From: Duncaniella freteri
GTDB taxonomy: Bacteria > Bacteroidota > Bacteroidia > Bacteroidales > Muribaculaceae
Direction: 5' to 3'
Assembly (NCBI RefSeq): GCF_004766125.1
Contig: NZ_SJSA01000002.1
Location: 930,001 to 994,000 of the forward strand
DNA length: 64,000 nt
Shown piece by piece: positions 25,217 to 33,894 of the stretch. Each line of letters starts with the position of its first letter. Position 1 is the stretch's first letter. The notes below the pieces were generated by a model, which saw only the letters and a list, made by a program, of their open reading frames with translations, was not told the DNA's origin and made no database searches. The translations under genes were made by a program, and so were the position numbers.

Positions 25217-25998
25217 TGAGAATCTGTCAACCAAGAGAAGAATTGCGCCCATACGTGCGCTACTATTGGGTGCTGGAAAGCGATGAGCCTTTCAGCATCC
25301 TGACATTTCCTATCGGTTGTCCGCAGATAATCTTTCACAAGAAAACACCGCTTTATATACCGGAACTTGACAAGAGCCAGTCGCAATTTACTATTAGCGG
25401 TCAAGTGAATTTTCCTGCGCATATCCAATCAGACGGAAGTCTGGAAATGATAGTGGCGGTTTTCTACCCACATACCGTCGGAATGTTTATCGACACTCCG
25501 CCATCAGCATTCTACAATCTTGAAATCTCCGGCTATGATATCGAGAATCGGCAACTGAATGAAATTGCTCAGAGGATTTTTGACTGTGAGAATAACAAGG
25601 ATTGTATTGATATACTGGAGGATTTTCTGACATCGAAGATCCGTCCGGTATTGAATATCAGCCGAGTGGGTTCGACAATCGGCACATTGCTCTCCGTTCC
25701 TTTAACATCTGTGAAGGCTCTTGCCGCCAGTGCCTGTCTCGGCAAGCGGCAATATGAAAGAGTGTTCCGCGAAACGGTCGGTATGAATCCTAAGGAATAT
25801 GCCCGCATCGTGAAATTTCAAAAGGCACTGTGGCAGATGCAACGAGGAGAAAGCAACTATGCCGGAATCGCTGCCGAATGCGGCTACTCCGACCAGTCAC
25901 ACTTTATAAGGAATTTCAAGGAACTGAGCGGTTATACTCCTGAGGCGCTTATAAAGTACTGCGCACCATACTCAGATCTGTTTACAGCTCCGGCATAA
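25216..25998 (+). CDS. AraC-family transcription regulator, 260 aa
   Basis: An N-terminal sensing domain of the DUF6597 type (LRPYVRYYWVLES, FPIGCPQIIFH, AVFYPHTVG) precedes two HTH units: KALAASACLGKRQYERVFRE, TVGMNPKEYARIVKFQKAL, and IAAECGYSDQSHFIRNFKEL in the classic AraC C-terminal arrangement. It is coupled to grpB. Its target is unknown; the adjacent acetyltransferase-like gene is a candidate. Confidence 0.88.
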   Translation: MRICQPREELRPYVRYYWVLESDEPFSILTFPIGCPQIIFHKKTPLYIPELDKSQSQFTISGQVNFPAHIQSDGSLEMIVAVFYPHTVGMFIDTPPSAFYNLEISGYDIENRQLNEIAQRIFDCENNKDCIDILEDFLTSKIRPVLNISRVGSTIGTLLSVPLTSVKALAASACLGKRQYERVFRETVGMNPKEYARIVKFQKALWQMQRGESNYAGIAAECGYSDQSHFIRNFKELSGYTPEALIKYCAPYSDLFTAPA

Positions 25999-26055
25999 TG
26001 TCGCTTTTGTTCTATCGGGAGTGTCGTTGCCGTGGTAACTTCGCATCAAAAAACT

Positions 26056-26673
26056 ATGATGCAGGAAGTAAATCCGAAAGAGACCACACGAGCCTACGCT
26101 TATGAAATGTGGATGAAGGCACAGATGCCGATGGTGACATTGATCAGGACTCTTGATGTAACCCGTTTACGACGTATCAGCCGTAAACGAGGACTAAAAT
26201 TCAATATGTTGATGTGTTGGTGTATAGGTCGTGCCGCCACGCAGGTAAAGGAGTTCTATATGTTACCGGTAGGTGACAAGCTAATCAGATATGACACGAT
26301 TGCCGTCAATACTATTGTTGCCAACTCACAGGGTGAGGTCAGCTCATGCGATATTCCTTTCAGTGAAGACCTCGCGTGCTTCAATAAGGATTATTTACGT
26401 CTGACACGTCAGGTCGCCGAAACCTGCGAGAATCACGATTTAACCGACAGCATGGTAATCGGCACATCGGCATTAGCTCAATACGACATAGACGGAACTG
26501 TCGGAATGTATAGCGGGATATTCAACAATCCCTTCATGATATGGGGCGCATACCGCCGCCGGTGGTTCAAGACAACTCTCACGGTGTCATTTCAGTTCCA
26601 TCACACCCAGATGGATGGTGCCCATGCAGCCCGATTTCTCGGTAAGTTGCAAGATGCTATCAATTCCTTTTAG
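26056..26673 (+). CDS. CatA-like chloramphenicol-acetyltransferase-family protein, 205 aa
   Basis: The catalytic motif HHTQMDGAH (H-H-x3-D-G) sits near the C-terminus, and NPFMIWGAY and the PMVTLIRTLDVTRL start match the trimeric CAT family. Members outside the resistance enzymes acetylate unknown substrates, so a resistance role should not be assumed. The start is taken at ATG 26056 because the longer frame begins with an unsupported GTG at 26032. It overlaps the convergent HxlR gene by 14 bases. Confidence 0.8.
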   Translation: MMQEVNPKETTRAYAYEMWMKAQMPMVTLIRTLDVTRLRRISRKRGLKFNMLMCWCIGRAATQVKEFYMLPVGDKLIRYDTIAVNTIVANSQGEVSSCDIPFSEDLACFNKDYLRLTRQVAETCENHDLTDSMVIGTSALAQYDIDGTVGMYSGIFNNPFMIWGAYRRRWFKTTLTVSFQFHHTQMDGAHAARFLGKLQDAINSF

Positions 26674-27028
26674 CCAAATTACGTTTGACCTCCTTCAAAT
26701 TATTGCGCCCCCACTCCGAGAGCTGATTGAGTATGGGTATAAGAGTTCTACCCAAATCGGTTAACTCGTATTCTGTGCGAGGTGGCACCTCGGCATATAG
26801 GATTCGCTTTACCAGTCCGACTGATTCAAGTGTTTTCAGATGTCCTGACAATACCTTCGGTGATATGTCGGGGATTGCCCTCGACAATTCGTTGAAACGC
26901 ATTACGCCGAACTCGTCAAGTATGACAAGCAGGAGCATCGACCACTTGTTGGCGAAGTGCGCTATCACGTTCCTCATGGGGCACGTGGCGACACATGAAT
27001 ATTTTTCTGAAATTTTTTCGGTCTTCAT
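26660..27028 (-). CDS. HxlR-family winged-helix regulator, 122 aa
   Basis: The sequence CPMRNVIAHFANKWSMLLL, MRFNELSRAIPDISPKVLSG, HLKTLESVGLVKR and VPPRTEYELTDLG is the standard HxlR winged helix. Two Cys near the N-terminus (SCVATC, C12 and C16) are placed where several HxlR proteins sense electrophiles or oxidants through thiol chemistry. It is divergent from the DJ-1-like gene with a palindrome in between, so it likely controls that gene. Confidence 0.88.
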   Translation of the reverse strand: MKTEKISEKYSCVATCPMRNVIAHFANKWSMLLLVILDEFGVMRFNELSRAIPDISPKVLSGHLKTLESVGLVKRILYAEVPPRTEYELTDLGRTLIPILNQLSEWGRNNLKEVKRNLAKRN

Positions 27029-27085
27029 CTGTCTGATACTGACTAAAAGTGAGTTTGAAGTAAGTGGCTACTTTAGAAGTAACCT

Positions 27086-27117
27086 CTTGTATGGCAATAT
27101 TTTGATATATAACTTTG
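27086..27117 (+). promoter_or_regulatory. Promoter of the DJ-1-like gene
   Basis: CTTG (27086-27089, one mismatch to TTTG), 20 bases, then TAACTTTG (27110-27117). The ATG follows 65 bases later at 27182. Confidence 0.6.
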
Positions 27118-27125
27118 CGCTATCC

Positions 27126-27146
27126 AAAGGGTAGCAGTTATCCTTT
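27126..27146. promoter_or_regulatory. Candidate HxlR operator
   Basis: Inverted repeat AAAGGGTA - GCAGT - TATCCTTT with one mismatch, just downstream of the -7 box, where a bound repressor would block transcription. The link to the divergent HxlR gene is inferred from position. Confidence 0.45.
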
Positions 27147-27181
27147 ACAAAGTTAATACAAACATAATAAACCCACAAATT

Positions 27182-27826
27182 ATGACTGAAATCAGTATCA
27201 GCATTCCAGCATCGGCTCAACCTTCAGGCAAGGCAACGTTCATGATGCTTGGAACAGGCTTCGATGAAATCGAGGCTCTGGCACCCGTCGATGTCATGCG
27301 ACGTGCCGGGATGGAGGTATTCACCGTCTCCATGACAGATAACCGTCTTGTAAAAGGAGCCACAGGCAACCTCATCGTTGCAGACATGTGTGTTTCCGAT
27401 TTGTCCCCCGAACTGATAGACTGGCTCATATTCCCCGGTGCAGACAAATCGGAGGATGCGGTAAACCTTGACGAAAAGCTGAGCGAGCTTGTGAAAGCCC
27501 ATTGGGAAAAAGGAGGCAACATCGCCGCTATATGCGCCGCTCCGGCTCTGGTGCTTGGTCCGCTCGGTATCATCAACGGGGTAAAAGCCACCGGTTATCC
27601 GTTCCTCAAAGAAGACTTTGAAAATAATGGCGGGATATACTCTGAGGAGCCAGTGGTAATCGGAGACCGTCTTATAACCTCAAAGGGTCCCGGAACAACG
27701 CTCGAATTCGCACTTGCCATTGTTCGCAAGGCAAAGGGTCCGGATATGGAGAAGGCACTCCGTGAAGGTATGGTGATAGCCAATTGCAGATGCGATGATA
27801 ATTGTACTTGCGGATGCAATAGCTAA
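27182..27826 (+). CDS. DJ-1/PfpI-family protein with a Cys-rich C-terminal tail, 214 aa
   Basis: The DJ-1 fold is clear: FDEIEALAPVDVMRRAGMEV (active-site Glu), IFPGADKSEDAV, and the nucleophile elbow AAICAAPALVLG with Cys118. DJ-1-type proteins act in glyoxal repair, chaperoning or oxidative stress. The protein carries an N-terminal extension of about 16 residues and an unusual tail ANCRCDDNCTCGCNS with five Cys in eleven residues (202-212), which looks like a metal- or thiol-reactive appendage. A divergent HxlR regulator with two N-terminal Cys supports a redox or electrophile response. Confidence 0.88.
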   Translation: MTEISISIPASAQPSGKATFMMLGTGFDEIEALAPVDVMRRAGMEVFTVSMTDNRLVKGATGNLIVADMCVSDLSPELIDWLIFPGADKSEDAVNLDEKLSELVKAHWEKGGNIAAICAAPALVLGPLGIINGVKATGYPFLKEDFENNGGIYSEEPVVIGDRLITSKGPGTTLEFALAIVRKAKGPDMEKALREGMVIANCRCDDNCTCGCNS

Positions 27827-27835
27827 AGCCTCAAC

Positions 27836-27860
27836 GCCGCCTTTTGGCGGCCAAAATTTT
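27836..27860 (+). terminator. Terminator of the DJ-1-like gene
   Basis: GCCGCC - TTTT - GGCGGC (27836-27851) followed by CAAAATTTTT, 10 bases past the stop. Confidence 0.65.
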
Positions 27861-27867
27861 TGGTAAA

Positions 27868-27905
27868 ATGAAGGTGACGGAGGTCTTATGCTCCGCCACC
27901 TTCAT
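27868..27905. terminator. Second hairpin between convergent units
   Basis: Arms of 15 bases with one mismatch (27868-27882 and 27891-27905; ATGAAGGTG at the base of the stem). It lies between the DJ-1-like gene and the pcfJ remnant. Confidence 0.5.
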
Positions 27906-27952
27906 CACTGATATGGGTTTGACTATGCTCTTTTTGACTCGTCATTGTTATC

Positions 27953-29061
27953 TTAAGCGGAAACTCGTCGACTTTCAGCTCTTTCTGCAATCATCTCCTT
28001 GTTGTCGTTGATGATACCGGCTATCTGCTCTGTATATTCGCAGACTCCGTTGGCAAATGCCCTGCATTGGATGATTGAGAAGTCTTTGAGCGAGATTTCT
28101 ACTGTGGCGATTGTTCTGCCTCCCATTGTGGCGGTGAACACAAGCGTATCTTCTTTGAGGTAGTAGCTGGATGAACCTACACAGATGTGTTGCTTTGTGC
28201 CTTCATCGTAGTATTCGGCTACGCTGTCAAGTGTGTGGAGTCTGATTGTGCCGTCAGTCATAGACAAACCTATGTATCTGCCTTTCAGTTCCTCAAACTT
28301 GGCTTGGTCAGCCTCCGCTTTCTTGCGGTTGGCTTCCTTCTGTTCCTTTACCCTCTGGCGGTTGACCTTTTCCACATATTCATCGTGGGCGGTTTTGAGG
28401 TCTTGAGGTGCTATCAGCGAGGGGAATTTAGGTCTTTGCCCATACGCTCCAACATCTTGATATAGTCAAACCACATTCTAACGTCCTTGAACTCGTATCC
28501 GTTGCGCTTGGCTATCTTGATGGTGTTCCAATACTTGTCAACATCTGAGGGATGGTGGCATAGATAACGGAGCAACTCTATCTCGTTGGCTTTCATCAGA
28601 GTCTCGGCTTTTGGGTTGGTCAGTAACTCTTGGAACAAAGTCACGGGGTGGATATGGTGGCAACTGCCTTTGAACCCATTGCGCTTGATTGTGTCTGTGA
28701 CCTTGACGCGTGGATATACCCATTCATCTGCTATACGCCAGAAAGCTTCGTTGTCACGCCTTATCTCGAATGGAGAGCATAAGGCGAAGGTGTCAAAGTA
28801 GTAACCTCCCAATGTGCGTTGCAGACCTATGACGGTTTTCCTGCCCTGCGGGTCTATCCAATATTGACCGATTTCAAGATAGGCTGGCTTCGCTTTCGCT
28901 CCTTTGCGCATTTCGGATAGCAACATCCACATCCTGACCACCTGATACTCTTCCTTCGTGGTGATTACCACAAAGTAGGATTTCTGCTTGACTACACGCT
29001 CCTTTGTGTCCTTGATTTCAAGTTGTGTGCCACACTCGGGGCAGAAACATCTGGAGATTTT
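27953..29061 (-). pseudogene. Decayed pcfJ-like gene (mobile-element protein)
   Basis: Three marks of PcfJ-like proteins of Bacteroidetes mobile elements are visible in order: a zinc-ribbon remnant (CPECGTQLEIKDTKERVV, in frame up to a stop near 29062), YQVVRMWMLLSEM to KMLERMGKDLNSPR (ends 28414), and, in another frame, LIAPQDLKTAHDEYVEK to the end at 27953 with TDGTIRLHTLDSVAEYYDEG. A frameshift near 28408-28412 separates the last two parts, and the 5' end is missing. The region 29062-29250 upstream shows no related coding. It marks former presence of a conjugative or mobilizable element. Confidence 0.75.
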
Positions 29062-29249
29062 TCAGCCAAAAGGCAAAAGAATAGCCCTGCTCCGCACGTT
29101 TATAAATCCGAGCAAGCAAGGCTTCCTGAGTTGATATTACCGCATAATCTGGAGCTAAGACTCCGTGACGGTGAAAACGAATGACAGCATATTCTTTGCT
29201 TTGGCAAAGCGCTAAAGCGATTAGGCACTGAAAACTCACTGAAAATGAC

Positions 29250-29257
29250 TAACTTTG
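29250..29257 (+). promoter_or_regulatory. -7 box just ahead of the membrane gene
   Basis: TAACTTTG ends 6 bases before the ATG at 29264, so the transcript would start at or very near the initiation codon. No good -33 box was seen. Confidence 0.45.
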
Positions 29258-29263
29258 CAAAAT

Positions 29264-29716
29264 ATGAAAAAGATTACTAAACTGAAAATATGCAACTGGA
29301 GCCTACTCCCTCTTACCGTTGCGATCCTCATATCAGGAATACAACTTGAAGCCACACACAGTATTGGCTTAACATCTGTATGGATTCACATCTTAATAGG
29401 TGTGCTGTTTATTGGTATGGCTACATATCATGTGTACCTGCATTTTGGTAAAAGCAACTGGTTCTCGAAATTCAGTAAACAAAAGAGTAAGGTAACACGC
29501 ATCCTATGGTGGGTGGCACTCGTCACCCTTATATCTGGAATAGCGGCTATGATTCATTGGGTAACAACATTCACTCATGCAACTATAGGTGGTGTGCATG
29601 GCAAACTTGGATTCCTGATGATAATCCTTTCAATCGGACATATCACCAAGCGAATAAAATTCTTTAAGAGTAAGAAGAAAATGGCACTGCCCAGTCCCGG
29701 AAAGGCGAGTCTGTGA
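29264..29716 (+). CDS. Four-helix membrane protein, DUF4405/cytochrome b561-like, 150 aa
   Basis: Four hydrophobic segments carry regularly placed His: SVWIHILIGVLFIGMATYHVYLHFGK, then WWVALVTLISGIAAMIHW and GGVHGKLGFLMIILSIGHI (shown here only in part). The His pattern suggests heme binding as in small b-type cytochromes, but no activity can be assigned. The start MKKITKLKI is chosen over a TTG or ATG three codons upstream because of the promoter position. Confidence 0.6.
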   Translation: MKKITKLKICNWSLLPLTVAILISGIQLEATHSIGLTSVWIHILIGVLFIGMATYHVYLHFGKSNWFSKFSKQKSKVTRILWWVALVTLISGIAAMIHWVTTFTHATIGGVHGKLGFLMIILSIGHITKRIKFFKSKKKMALPSPGKASL

Positions 29717-30174
29717 TATGCCGGCAACGCAGGAAGGCGGCACATCACTGTCTCTGCTCGTGGACTGCTCTTAAGCGGTAAGTGAGGGAGCGGTCGTAAA
29801 AGTCCTTACAAGCAATGGCGACAAGAACACGGATGAACGGCAGATAGTCTCAGAGGTAAAAGCAGCGTTCCCGATGCTTGCCTCGGAGGCGTTGCCGTTC
29901 ATCGGTGTTCCGCCGGTGCCATAGGTGGGAGGCGGTCAATGGGTGTCAGTGGCTCGTCCACCGTCACCTTTTGACGGCATCCCGCCGCCAACCTTGAAGA
30001 CCGCTCCCTCTCTTACCGCTTTCGTAGCGCAGCGGGGAAAGAACACCGCTTCCTCTCTTGCCGCGTAAACAATGTCAGAACCTCGAATAAAGTTATTGTA
30101 AAAATTGATAGTTGAGTTTTATTGCCGATAATATACCATCAGTATATCTATTTGATGAGCATACAACGATTCAT
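29717..30174. other. Non-coding, structured GC-rich block
   Basis: No gene of useful length in either strand. Its main features are the 23-base inverted repeat at 29773-29795 and 29999-30021 and a partial third copy at about 30044-30065. The composition differs from the AT-rich promoter region that follows (30080-30230). It may be an eroded mobile-element end or a structured RNA. Confidence 0.5.
29773..30021. repeat. Long inverted repeat, 23-bp arms with one mismatch
   Basis: Left arm 29773-29795 starts AAGCGGTAAG; the right arm 29999-30021 is its reverse complement apart from one base. The arms are 203 bases apart. A related direct copy (ACCGCTTCCTCTCTTGCCG) follows at about 30045-30063. 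Confidence 0.7.
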
Positions 30175-30206
30175 TTTGTATAAATCAGATTTTTTGATTA
30201 ACTTTG
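30175..30206 (+). promoter_or_regulatory. Promoter of abiEi-abiEii
   Basis: TTTG (30175-30178), 20 bases, TAACTTTG (30199-30206), 30 bases ahead of the abiEi ATG. AbiEi antitoxins repress their own promoter. Confidence 0.7.
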
Positions 30207-30235
30207 CGGTTGATATTCAATAAAGATAATCAACC

Positions 30236-31000
30236 ATGAGTATAGCAATAACCTCAAAACTTAACCAACTCCTTTCCAAGAGTCTTCCCGGAGGGCTTCT
30301 GTTTGCGGGTTGGCTGAGAAAGGAAGGATATTCTTCACAACTGTTGAAAAAATATCGGGATTCCGGTTGGCTTGAAGCACTTGGGAGAGGAGTTATGTAT
30401 CGACGCAATGATAATCTTTCTGCACTGACATCCGTTCACTGTTATAATTATCAGACCGATAGCAATGCCCGTATTGCAGCTCATTCAGCTCTCGAACTAC
30501 TGGGTTTCAGCCATTATATACCTATGGGGAAGCCTCGGCTGATGGTCGCATTTGAATCAGGAAACGTGGAAGATTGGATAAGAAGCGACAAGTATGATAT
30601 GACGATAGTGCCTTTTCATACCGGAATCTTCAAAAATCCATTGACACAATCCTATAAGAGAGATCGCTATGACATTAAAATATCGTCTCCGGAACAGGCA
30701 TTTTTGGAATGTCTGCACCTTGTCCCGAGCCAATATAACTATATGGACTTATATTATATTATGGAGCAGTTGACTTCTTTGAATCCGGAAAAGGTTCAAA
30801 CCGCACTGGAAAATACTTCGAGCCAGCGTGTCAAGAGAATGTTCCTGTATATGGCGGAAAAAGCCGGACACTATTGGTTTGATATGCTTGACCCGGACAA
30901 ATTAGGGCTGACAACCTCCAAACTTAAACTCGCAGACAACGGAGTCTATATCTCTAAATATCGTATTACGGTTCCTAAAGAATTAAATGATTATGAATGA
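30236..31000 (+). CDS. abiEi: AbiEi-type antitoxin and autorepressor, 254 aa
   Basis: The N-terminal winged-helix part (LLFAGWLRKEGYSSQLLKKY, SGWLEALGRGVMYRR) and the C-terminal domain (IAAHSALELLGFSHYIP, ISSPEQAFLECLHLVP, VKRMFLYMAEKAGHYWF) match AbiEi antitoxins of type IV toxin-antitoxin systems, which act in phage abortive infection. It overlaps the toxin gene by 14 bases, giving translational coupling. Confidence 0.88.
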   Translation: MSIAITSKLNQLLSKSLPGGLLFAGWLRKEGYSSQLLKKYRDSGWLEALGRGVMYRRNDNLSALTSVHCYNYQTDSNARIAAHSALELLGFSHYIPMGKPRLMVAFESGNVEDWIRSDKYDMTIVPFHTGIFKNPLTQSYKRDRYDIKISSPEQAFLECLHLVPSQYNYMDLYYIMEQLTSLNPEKVQTALENTSSQRVKRMFLYMAEKAGHYWFDMLDPDKLGLTTSKLKLADNGVYISKYRITVPKELNDYE

Positions 31001-31901
31001 CACTTACCGCAGACAAGTGGCTCTTCTGATAAGGGTAATGCCTCTTGTATTCAAGATTAAGGATTTCGCAGTACACGGAGGAACCGCGATAAACCTGTTC
31101 CATCGGAATCTGCCGAGATATTCCGTTGACATAGACGTGACGTACATACCTTTGGAAGACCGCGAGACGAGTCTTAAAAACATAAATTCGCATCTTTCAA
31201 TTCTGAAAGCCGCAATAGAGAAAGCTGTTCCGGGAATTCGTGTAACCCATAAGCCTGATGTGTGGAAGTTGCAGTGTGTGAAGGACGGAACTACAATCAA
31301 GATTGAGGTAAACGGAACAAAGAGAGGAATCTTAGGCGATATAGAGAAGCTACAACTATGCGAGAAGGCCAAGGAGGAATTCGGGCTGACTTGTTTTGCC
31401 AATATCGTGTCATGGAGCCAGTTGTTCGGTGGTAAGATTGCGGCTGCTTTGAGCCGTCAGCATCCACGTGACCTTTTCGACTGCCGACGAATAAGCCCGG
31501 ATGATTTCAATGCTGTGAAGAGTGGCTTTATGCTTTGTCTGCTCGGGAGTGATAAGCCGATTATCGAATCCCTGCAACCAAACATGATAGACCAGCGGGA
31601 TGCTCTCGACAATCAGTTTGAAGGAATGACCGATGAGCCGTTCAATTATGACGATTATCAGAATTCGAGGACAAACCTCATTGAAGTAGTCAACAATGGA
31701 TTTACTGATGAGGACAAAGATTTCCTGATTTCATTTGAGGAAGGCAATCCCGATTGGACCAAGTGCTGTGCCGGAGATCTGAGCGAATATCCGTCAGTCA
31801 AGTGGAAACTCATGAATATCGGAAATCTCAAAACCAAGAATCCGACAAAGCATAAAGAGGGAATCGAAAGACTTACCGAATACTTCAGGAATAAAGTCTG
31901 A
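30987..31901 (+). CDS. abiEii: AbiEii-type nucleotidyltransferase toxin, 304 aa
   Basis: The nucleotidyltransferase signature is intact: FAVHGGTAINLFHRNLPR followed by YSVDIDVTY (the two catalytic Asp), then a third acidic strand near IKIEVNGT, and FGGKIAAALSRQHPRDLFD. AbiEii toxins transfer nucleotides to tRNA or other RNA and stop growth. Both partners look functional. Three nearby in-frame ATG (30987, 30993) leave the exact start uncertain. Confidence 0.9.
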   Translation: MIMNDTYRRQVALLIRVMPLVFKIKDFAVHGGTAINLFHRNLPRYSVDIDVTYIPLEDRETSLKNINSHLSILKAAIEKAVPGIRVTHKPDVWKLQCVKDGTTIKIEVNGTKRGILGDIEKLQLCEKAKEEFGLTCFANIVSWSQLFGGKIAAALSRQHPRDLFDCRRISPDDFNAVKSGFMLCLLGSDKPIIESLQPNMIDQRDALDNQFEGMTDEPFNYDDYQNSRTNLIEVVNNGFTDEDKDFLISFEEGNPDWTKCCAGDLSEYPSVKWKLMNIGNLKTKNPTKHKEGIERLTEYFRNKV

Positions 31902-31920
31902 ATTCACACTATACAATTAA

Positions 31921-32211
31921 ATGACTTTCAAATATGATAGAAGAATATATCTCCTGCACCAACAACATATCCGCTTGGTGAGAAACTTCCTTGGGAAGCG
32001 ATTGTCGCAAACCATTTCAATGAAAGAGAGAACAAAACCATCTATGTACGGCCATAACGGAGAAAGGATATGTACGGAGATGCACAAATTCGGTTCCCTG
32101 ATAGGCGACAACTGCCGCATAGGAGCCAATGCCGTACTTTCGCCGGGAACACTGCTGAAACCCGGAACAATAGTAAAACGTCTGGAACTTATAGAACAAG
32201 ACCCACTGTAA
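31921..32211 (+). pseudogene. C-terminal fragment of a hexapeptide-repeat (GlmU-like) enzyme
   Basis: From about residue 22 the sequence FLGKRLSQTISMKERTKPSM, MHKFGSLIGDNCRIGANAVL, SPGTLLKPGTIVKRLELIEQ is the end of a left-handed beta-helix, as in Bacteroidetes nucleotidyltransferases related to GlmU. The nucleotidyltransferase domain and most of the helix are absent, so it is a relic. Its stop overlaps the ATG of gloA2. Confidence 0.6.
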
Positions 32212-32597
32212 TGAAACTCAACAAAGTGCATCATATAGCCATCATCTGCTCCAATTATCGTAAGAGCCTTGACTTTTATGTAAACATTCTCGGACTGAAC
32301 ATAATTGCCGAGAATTATCGTGCGGAGCGCGATTCCTATAAAACAGACCTTGCGCTCGGCGATAATTATATCATCGAATTATTCTCATTTCCAAATCCAC
32401 CCCAAAGACCTACTCGACCGGAAGCGACGGGGTTACGTCATCTTGCTTTTGAAACAGATGATATTGATGCTTCCGTTGCAGAGCTTGACCACAAAGAAAT
32501 AAAACATGAGGATATTCGCATTGACAGATACACGTCTAAAAAATTTGTATTCTTTCAAGACCCCGACGGTCTGCCCATAGAGCTATACGAAAAATAA
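32211..32597 (+). CDS. gloA2: VOC-family glyoxalase-I-like metalloprotein (SMU1112c/YaeR type), 128 aa
   Basis: The protein aligns along its whole length with YaeR: NKVHHIAIICSNYRKSLDFY, NILGLNIIAENYRAERDSYK, IELFSFPNPPQRPTRPEATG, LRHLAFETDDIDA and FFQDPDGLPIELYE. Metal ligands H8 and the final E are present. The true substrate of this branch is not known. The start at 32211 overlaps the stop of the upstream relic; the frame opens further but only as its shadow. Confidence 0.88.
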   Translation: MKLNKVHHIAIICSNYRKSLDFYVNILGLNIIAENYRAERDSYKTDLALGDNYIIELFSFPNPPQRPTRPEATGLRHLAFETDDIDASVAELDHKEIKHEDIRIDRYTSKKFVFFQDPDGLPIELYEK

Positions 32598-32653
32598 AAA
32601 CGCTTTCGCGGTGATTGTTCCTATCCGGTTGCCCAATATCGAATCGGACTTTT

Positions 32654-32682
32654 GCAACTGCGGTTACAGTAACAACTGTTGC
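32654..32682. promoter_or_regulatory. Symmetric element ahead of the AbiLi-like gene
   Basis: GCAAC-N4-GTTAC-A-GTAAC-N4-GTTGC, symmetric about the central A at 32668. The same layout recurs at 34888-34916 ahead of the next ATPase gene. It overlaps a weak -7 box (ACTTTTG). Confidence 0.55.
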
Positions 32683-33025
32683 AATAATTCGCAACTGAGA
32701 TATGAATCACGAAAAGACAAATAATGATTCTTAGAGCCACTTTTGAAAACATATACTCTTTCAAGGAAGAGACCTCAATCAGTTTCGTTGCCGGAAAGGG
32801 AACGGTTCACCCTGCTCATGTAAGCAGAGCGCAGAAACGTGACGATATATCGGCATTGAAAATCGGTGTGATATACGGTGCAAATGCCTCAGGCAAGAGC
32901 AATGTAATCAAAGCAATTGCCTTGCTCCAGCAGATTGCAACAGGCAGATTTCCTGCCGGAGATTTCGAGCCGTTCAAACTTGTAAAACCGATAAACCCTG
33001 TCTCGAAGATTGAAATTGAGTTTAA

Positions 33026-33894
33026 GAAACTGTTTAAATTTGATTCAATAAAATTTTTATGGCAGCCAAATCAATCATTTCTTCAGCGACCTCGGTTGAT
33101 TCTTCATAATTGCGTGAAAGGCGACGGAACCAGTCAAGCCATGAGAAAGTTCTCTCGACCACCCATCTGAGAGGTTTCGGTATGAATCCCTTAGTCCCGT
33201 TTGGAGTATTGGAAACCTCAAGGCTGATTGCAAAATCTTTTTCAATATCTTTAGCAATCTCCCCTCGGTAACCCCGGTCAACAAGAACCTTTTCAAGCCG
33301 TTCCCACTCTCTGTCTGCTGCATTACACAATGGGTGAGCCTGATGGGAATCATGAACCGATGCACTGCATACTGTCCGGGCAAGAATAAAGCCATTGCGG
33401 TCAACCACTATGTTACGTTTGATGCCCTTGACTTTCTTGTTTGCGTCAAATCCATTGTCACTCTTACGGTTGCCCCATTTAACGCTTTGTGCGTCCAATG
33501 CTCCTACAGAGGGACTTTCTGATTGATTTCGTTTCTTCCTCACCTTTCGTACAAGTTTGTTGAGCAAATGTTCGATTCTACCTTCTTTGGACCACTTTCG
33601 GAAGTAATAGTACACCAGTTGCCACTTGGGATAATCGTGCGGAAGCATCCTCCACTGACATCCTGTGACCAGTAGGTATAATACCGCTTCGAATAGGCTC
33701 CGTAGTGAATTTTTACGTTTGCGACAATCATTTTCGAAGAATACTTTGTTTATATAAGACCATTGACCCTCGGTCAAAAGTGTCTGATAGAGATTGATTC
33801 TATGCATGTGAACAATGTTTTTCTCCTTCAACACTTTGGCTGAGGGTTTGTTATGCCCTATAACATTTTTTCAATTCTAATTTTAAACAGTTTC
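33026..33894 (-). mobile_element. IS5-family insertion sequence, copy 1, 869 bp
   Basis: Ends GAAACTGTTTAAA; flanked by TAA at 33023-33025 and 33895-33897, a 3-bp TNA target duplication as in the IS1031-like branch of the family. Nearly identical to copy 2 at 60632-61501, in opposite orientation; the two differ by one base in length within an A-run upstream of the start. Confidence 0.9.
33034..33807 (-). CDS. IS5-family transposase, copy 1, 257 aa
   Basis: A one-frame DDE transposase: N-terminal DUF4096 part (EGQWSYINKVFFENDCRKRK, VTGCQWRMLPHDYPKW), first Asp in VGALDAQSVKWG, second in KVLVDRGYRGE and Glu in RWVVERTFSWLDWFRRL. It is two residues different from copy 2 in the part I compared (Lys/Glu near residue 22, Arg/Ser near 53). 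The start MHRINLY is that of copy 2; the frame here runs nine codons further because of a one-base shorter A-run. Confidence 0.92.
   Translation of the reverse strand: MHRINLYQTLLTEGQWSYINKVFFENDCRKRKNSLRSLFEAVLYLLVTGCQWRMLPHDYPKWQLVYYYFRKWSKEGRIEHLLNKLVRKVRKKRNQSESPSVGALDAQSVKWGNRKSDNGFDANKKVKGIKRNIVVDRNGFILARTVCSASVHDSHQAHPLCNAADREWERLEKVLVDRGYRGEIAKDIEKDFAISLEVSNTPNGTKGFIPKPLRWVVERTFSWLDWFRRLSRNYEESTEVAEEMIDLAAIKILLNQI

Noticed and set aside
26032..26056. GTG start for the CatA-like protein
   Set aside because: The added residues have no family support and an ATG pair follows.
29717..30065. CRISPR or integron attC in the repeat block
   Set aside because: Only two or three related arms, in mixed orientation, no regular spacers or attC core sites.
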